NCBI GenBank assembly: GCA_001770785.1
Contig: MERZ01000079.1
Span: 1 to 8,397 of the forward strand
Direction: 5' to 3'
Source: Burkholderiales bacterium RIFCSPHIGHO2_12_FULL_61_11
GTDB taxonomy: Bacteria; Pseudomonadota; Gammaproteobacteria; Burkholderiales; Burkholderiaceae_C
Length of the DNA: 8,397 nucleotides
Made by a program: the position numbers and the translations under genes. The notes under the pieces were generated by a model. That model was not told the DNA's origin. It saw only the letters and a list, made by a program, of their open reading frames with translations, and did no database searches. Of the stretch, positions 5,936-8,397 are shown one piece after another (the stretch's first letter is position 1; every line of letters begins with the position of its first letter).

Positions 5936-6727
5936 TTAGATCGAAATAAGCTTGACACCGGCATAAGCCAGCAGCGCGGACAGCAGGGAGCGAATGACGC
6001 GGTCGGGCATTTTACGCATCAGGTGCGAGCCCAGCCAGATGCCAGGGAGTGATCCGGTCAACAACATGGCCAGCAAGGGCCAGTCCACCGAACCGATCGA
6101 GGCGTGTCCCAGGCCCGCCACCAAGGTGAGGGGAACCGCATGGGCAATGTCGGCGGCCACAATCCGCGGCAGCGGCAGCGCGGGGTACAGCAGCATCAGC
6201 ACAATCACGCCAATGGCACCGGCACCGACCGAGGTCAGGGTGACCAGGGCACCAATGACTGCGCCAAACAGCACCGGCTGCGCCCAATGGCGCGCGCGCG
6301 TGGCCTGGTCCAGCAATTCGGGCGCAATGCGGGTGGGCATGGCCTTGCCACGCACCACTTTATAGAAGGTGGCAATAGCTGTCAGCAGCAGCGTCAGGCC
6401 CAGCGTCGTGGTCATGATGCTCTGGGTGGCCGGGTTGGCTGGCCCGAGGCGCTGCAGCACGTACAGGGTGATCAGCGACGCCGGGAGGCTGCCCGCGGCA
6501 ACCTGGCCCACAATGCGCCAGTCCACCACGCGGGCACGCACCAGGCCGAAAGTGCCGCCCATTTTGGTGAAAGCCGCAAACAGCAGGTCGGTGCCAATGG
6601 CCAGATGGGGTTTGACGCCAAAGACGAAGATCAGTATCGGCGTCATCAGCGAGCCGCCACCGACACCCGTCAGCCCCACCACGAGGCCAACGGCAAATCC
6701 GGCAAATATAAAAGCCAATTCATGCAT
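5936..6727 (-). CDS. TauE/SafE (DUF81) family membrane permease, sulfite exporter or sulfate importer
   Basis: Polytopic inner-membrane protein of 263 residues with about eight hydrophobic segments. The family's glycine-rich signature GLTGVGGGSLMTP is at 18-30, and a weaker copy, TLTSVGAGAIGVIVL, at 163-177 reflects the internal two-fold repeat; the GTDLLFAAFTKMGG and AADIAHAVPLTLVAG stretches are a second matched pair. Annotated family members export sulfite or sulfoacetate, while CysZ in the Corynebacterium glutamicum cys cluster, which I recall as a member of this family, is proposed to bring in sulfate. As first gene of a sulfate-reduction operon it could do either: relieve sulfite build-up or supply substrate. 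The ATG at 6727 has no strong ribosome site (a G-rich GGGCTT lies just ahead). It ends 42 bp before cysI. The upstream region 6728-6803 holds the proposed operon control site. Confidence 0.92.
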   Translation of the reverse strand: MHELAFIFAGFAVGLVVGLTGVGGGSLMTPILIFVFGVKPHLAIGTDLLFAAFTKMGGTFGLVRARVVDWRIVGQVAAGSLPASLITLYVLQRLGPANPATQSIMTTTLGLTLLLTAIATFYKVVRGKAMPTRIAPELLDQATRARHWAQPVLFGAVIGALVTLTSVGAGAIGVIVLMLLYPALPLPRIVAADIAHAVPLTLVAGLGHASIGSVDWPLLAMLLTGSLPGIWLGSHLMRKMPDRVIRSLLSALLAYAGVKLISI

Positions 6728-6751
6728 AAGCCCAAAAATGTAACGCTGCCG

Positions 6752-6803
6752 CTTATGAAACCAAACTACACATTTGTTCTACTCTTATGCGAATAAGCTT
6801 ATT
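6752..6803 (-). promoter_or_regulatory. cluster of ATAAG/CTTAT half-sites, candidate LysR-type (CysB-like) operator
   Basis: The divergent gap contains a perfect 12-bp palindrome AATAAGCTTATT (6792-6803). On the plus strand it is preceded, after GCG, by CTTAT (6784-6788), so a second, imperfect inverted pair CTTAT-N6-ATAAG also exists (6784-6797). A further CTTATG (6752-6757) repeats the CTTATG at 6784-6789 exactly 32 bp away, about three helical turns. Repeated half-sites over two to three turns upstream of a promoter fit how LysR-type activators bind, but the assignment to CysB is inferred from the genes controlled. The remainder of the gap (6804-6930) shows only a weak inverted pair AACTC/GAGTT (6862-6866, 6876-6880) and no clear promoter for the plus-strand gene. 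Confidence 0.42.
6765..6793 (-). promoter_or_regulatory. possible promoter of the TauE-cysI-DUF934-cysH-cysD-cysN operon
   Basis: Reading the minus strand, TTCGCA (6793-6788), a 17-base spacer, then TGTAGT (6770-6765) match the -35 and -10 consensus at 4 of 6 positions each. Transcription would start near 6758, about 30 bases ahead of the first ATG at 6727. The match is modest, as expected for an activator-dependent promoter; sulfate assimilation operons in proteobacteria are usually switched on by the LysR-type regulator CysB or Cbl. The -35 box overlaps the half-site cluster listed separately. Confidence 0.3.
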
Positions 6804-6930
6804 TTCTGCCGTCGTTCGAGTTTTTCAGTGTGTTGGGTATTGCAAGAGCGCAGGCTGCTTAAACTCTACGACTTGGAGTTACAGGCCGACCGTGCGCGAG
6901 CTGACTTGATGAACCGAATTGCCCACTTTT

Positions 6931-6936
6931 GGAGGA
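6931..6936 (+). promoter_or_regulatory. strong Shine-Dalgarno site that fixes the GTG start at 6941
   Basis: GGAGGA lies four to five bases before a GTG at 6941-6943. This spacing selects the GTG rather than the in-frame TTG at 6929, which would place the ribosome site inside the coding region and add four residues (MEET) ahead of a normal signal peptide. Confidence 0.88.
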
Positions 6937-6940
6937 AACC

Positions 6941-8170
6941 GTGAAATTTACGAAATCTGCCCTGCTGGGCGGCATCATGCTGGCGGCTGCAATGAGCGCC
7001 CCTGGCGTGGCTTGGGCGCAGGCTGCCGCAAAACCACCGATCAAAATCGGTGAAATCAACAGCTATTCGACCATTCCGCAGTTCACGCTGCCTTACCGCC
7101 AGGGCTGGCAGCTCGCCGTGGAAGAAATCAATGTGGCCGGTGGCCTGCTGGGACGCAAGGTTGAAGTCATTGCGCGCGATGACGCCGGCAAACCCGAAGA
7201 AGCGCTGCGCCACGCCATTGAACTGACGTCCAAGGAAAAAGTCGATGTGCTGGCCGGCGGCTTTTTGTCCAACGTGGGACTGGCCTTGGCTGATCACGCG
7301 CAGAAAAACAAGCGGGTCTATATCGCCAGCGAGCCGCTAACCGATGCCATCGTTTGGGACAAAGGCAATCGCTACACCTTCCGCCTGCGCCCCAGCACCT
7401 ACATGCAGGCGGCCATGCTGGTGGAGGAGGCGGCCAAGCTTCCCGCCAAGCGCTGGGCCACGATTGCGCCAAATTACGAATACGGCCAGAGCGCGGTCGC
7501 CAGCTTCAAGGAGCTCCTCAAGGCCAGGCGACCCGATGTGGAGTTTGTCGCCGAACAGTGGCCGGCGCTGGGCAAGCTGGAGGCCGGCACCACGCTGCAG
7601 GCCATCATGCAGGGCAAACCTGACGCGATCTTCAACGTGACCTTTGGCGCTGACCTGGCCAAGCTGGTGCGCGAAGGCAACCAGCGCGGCGTTTTCCCCA
7701 AGACGCCCGTGGTGTCGCTGCTGTCGGGCGAGCCCGAATACCTCGATGTGCTGAAAGATGAAACGCCCAGGGGCTGGATCGTCACCGGCTACCCCTGGGA
7801 CCAGATCGACTCGCAGGAGCACGCCGGTTTTGCCGCCAACTACTACCGCCGCTTCAATGAATATCCAAAGGTCGGCTCGGTGGTGGGCTACGCCACCATG
7901 CAGGCCATTTTTGCCGCCATCAAGAAAGCCAACTCCACCGACAACGAAAAGCTGGTGACGGCGCTGCGCGGCCTGAAGTTCTCCACGCCGTTTGGCCCGG
8001 CTGAATTCCGCGCCATAGACCACCAATCCACCATGGGCGCCTACGTCGGCAAGCTAGATTTGCGTGGCCAGAAGGGCACCATGGTGCAGTGGCGCTATGC
8101 CGACGGCAAGGCCTATATGCCCAGCGATGCTTATGTCAAGGCGCGCCGGCCGGCCGATGCCATGAAGTAG
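6941..8170 (+). CDS. LivK-like periplasmic substrate-binding protein of an ABC transporter (branched-chain amino acid / amide family)
   Basis: Secreted ligand-capture protein of the type 1 periplasmic-binding fold (Peripla_BP_6), 409 residues. A Sec signal peptide spans 1-26 with a lysine-bearing start (MKFTK), a hydrophobic core and an AWA cleavage site before Gln27; there is no lipobox cysteine, and no cysteine in the whole protein, so it should be soluble in the periplasm. Family hallmarks are KIGEINSYS (35-43), the AGGLLGRKVEVIARDDAGKPEEA stretch (66-88), LAGGFLSNVGLA (104-115) and NYEYGQSAV (178-186). The true ligand cannot be read from sequence; homologues in Burkholderiales bind amino acids, amides, urea or aromatic acids. 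It starts with GTG after GGAGGA. It is transcribed away from the cys operon, and no permease or ATPase gene follows on this strand in the window, so it is an orphan here unless partners lie elsewhere. Confidence 0.92.
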   Translation: MKFTKSALLGGIMLAAAMSAPGVAWAQAAAKPPIKIGEINSYSTIPQFTLPYRQGWQLAVEEINVAGGLLGRKVEVIARDDAGKPEEALRHAIELTSKEKVDVLAGGFLSNVGLALADHAQKNKRVYIASEPLTDAIVWDKGNRYTFRLRPSTYMQAAMLVEEAAKLPAKRWATIAPNYEYGQSAVASFKELLKARRPDVEFVAEQWPALGKLEAGTTLQAIMQGKPDAIFNVTFGADLAKLVREGNQRGVFPKTPVVSLLSGEPEYLDVLKDETPRGWIVTGYPWDQIDSQEHAGFAANYYRRFNEYPKVGSVVGYATMQAIFAAIKKANSTDNEKLVTALRGLKFSTPFGPAEFRAIDHQSTMGAYVGKLDLRGQKGTMVQWRYADGKAYMPSDAYVKARRPADAMK

Positions 8171-8184
8171 AAGATGCTTGTGCG

Positions 8185-8206
8185 CGATCAAATCTTGGCT
8201 TGATCG
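8185..8206 (+). terminator. small stem-loop after the binding-protein gene, weak terminator candidate
   Basis: A perfect 7-bp inverted repeat, CGATCAA (8185-8191) and TTGATCG (8200-8206), encloses an 8-base loop and begins 15 bases after the TAG stop. The stem is only moderately stable and no T-run follows, so it is not a classic intrinsic terminator; it may act with the hairpins just downstream. Confidence 0.35.
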
Positions 8207-8220
8207 GCCCAGTTATTACT

Positions 8221-8266
8221 TCCTCTCCCCCTCTGGGAGAGGACAGGGGTGAGGGTTCCCCTGTCC
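8221..8266. repeat. pair of overlapping GC-rich hairpins of a dispersed intergenic repeat type, likely bidirectional end signal
   Basis: TCCTCTCCC (8221-8229) pairs with GGGAGAGGA (8235-8243) across a 5-base loop. GGACAGGGG (8241-8249) pairs with CCCCTGTCC (8258-8266) across an 8-base loop. Both stems are perfect 9-bp matches and share bases 8241-8243, so they compete at the edge. The sequence style (CTCTCCC...GGGAGAGG followed by GGGGTGAGGG) is the one I know from widespread dispersed repeats between genes in proteobacteria, whose minus-strand translation gives peptides like LTPVLSQRGRG, as it does here. Only one copy is in the window, so its repeat nature rests on recall. Its position between convergent genes suits transcription termination or transcript-end protection. 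Confidence 0.55.
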
Positions 8267-8290
8267 CCGTCCAGCCGGTATGGGCGCGGT

Positions 8291-8397
8291 TTACCGCGGC
8301 AGTAGCGCATTTGCCAGCCGCCGCGCCATCGGCAAGGGTTCGGCGTGCAGCCTGGCCGCCAGCAGTTCACCGCACAGCGCTGCAAACGTCAGCCCGC
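8291..8397 (-). CDS. C-terminal fragment, possibly MnmC (tRNA 5-methylaminomethyl-2-thiouridine biosynthesis bifunctional protein)
   Basis: One minus-strand frame runs from the window edge to a TAA at 8293-8291 and encodes 34 residues beginning GLTFAALCGELLAARL and ending NALLPR. The other two minus frames stop within 30 bases of the window edge. The GLT-A-LCGELLAARL-EPLP pattern resembles the C-terminal FAD-oxidoreductase helix of MnmC and related glycine-oxidase-like (DAO) proteins, where a glycine-rich cofactor motif is followed by an E-LLA helix and 'EPLP'. MnmC completes the mnm5s2U34 modification in the tRNA wobble position. The last residues usual in MnmC (a DPxRF-like tail) appear short or altered here. 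The fragment is too small to prove the name; another DAO-family flavoprotein is the main alternative. It converges on the binding-protein gene across the hairpins at 8185-8266. Confidence 0.5.
   Translation of the reverse strand, partial: GLTFAALCGELLAARLHAEPLPMARRLANALLPR

Noticed and set aside
6104..6796. 230-residue plus-strand open frame opposite the TauE/SafE gene, running into the intergenic region
   Set aside because: The translation is His/Gln/Arg-rich and lacks any domain; it mirrors membrane-protein codons on the other strand.
7337..8026. 229-residue minus-strand open frame inside the binding-protein gene
   Set aside because: It is antisense to a clear periplasmic binding protein with signal peptide and ribosome site; no domain seen.
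8188..8385. 65-residue minus-strand frame across the hairpins at the right end
   Set aside because: It reads the dispersed repeat (giving the LTPVLSQRGRG peptide) and overlaps the MnmC-like C-terminus out of frame.
1..8397. CRISPR array, tRNA/rRNA, insertion sequence, prophage, toxin-antitoxin or defence genes
   Set aside because: I found no spaced direct repeats, cloverleaf, transposase or phage-like product; base composition and coding density look even throughout.

Overview
This window is ordinary-looking chromosome from a GC-rich betaproteobacterium. Protein style (CysI, CysN and the 7Fe ferredoxin) and gene order point to Burkholderiales, most likely Comamonadaceae of the Polaromonas/Rhodoferax/Acidovorax kind; the genus is inferred from memory of these families, not from a search. 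All genes are tightly packed and I see no insertion sequence, prophage, tRNA, rRNA or CRISPR array. No gap between genes exceeds about 215 bases.

The core (566-6727, minus strand) is a complete assimilatory sulfate-reduction operon. In transcription order it runs: TauE/SafE-family permease, cysI (siroheme sulfite reductase), a DUF934 protein, cysH (iron-sulfur APS reductase type), cysD and cysN (ATP sulfurylase). Gaps are 42, 25 and 13 bp, followed by a 4-bp and a 1-bp overlap. The chemistry is sulfate + ATP to APS (CysDN, GTP-driven), APS to sulfite (CysH), sulfite to sulfide (CysI). No APS kinase (CysC) is present, which agrees with the [4Fe-4S] cysteine pattern of CysH and implies the PAPS step is bypassed. 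No flavoprotein CysJ is present either.

After a 100-bp gap with a possible promoter, the same strand continues with fdxA, a 7Fe ferredoxin (136-465), and then the first 23 codons of a gene cut by the window edge (1-70). Its N-terminus resembles TrxB-like ferredoxin-NADP reductases. This would give an NADPH to reductase to ferredoxin to CysI electron route, a layout that parallels the fpr2-cysIXHDNYZ cluster of Corynebacterium glutamicum.

A 213-bp divergent intergenic region (6728-6940) separates the operon from a plus-strand gene (6941-8170) for a secreted LivK-like periplasmic binding protein. That region holds a cluster of ATAAG/CTTAT half-sites that is a good candidate for the CysB-type control site of the operon. 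Beyond the binding-protein gene lie three small inverted repeats (8185-8266), one pair of which belongs to a dispersed GC-rich repeat type. They sit between convergent genes. The last is the C-terminal end of a minus-strand CDS (8291-8397) that I tentatively read as MnmC.

I do not see a previously undescribed system here. The points most worth checking are the electron-supply arrangement, the role of the permease and the DUF934 protein, an insertion in the CysN G domain, and the half-site cluster.
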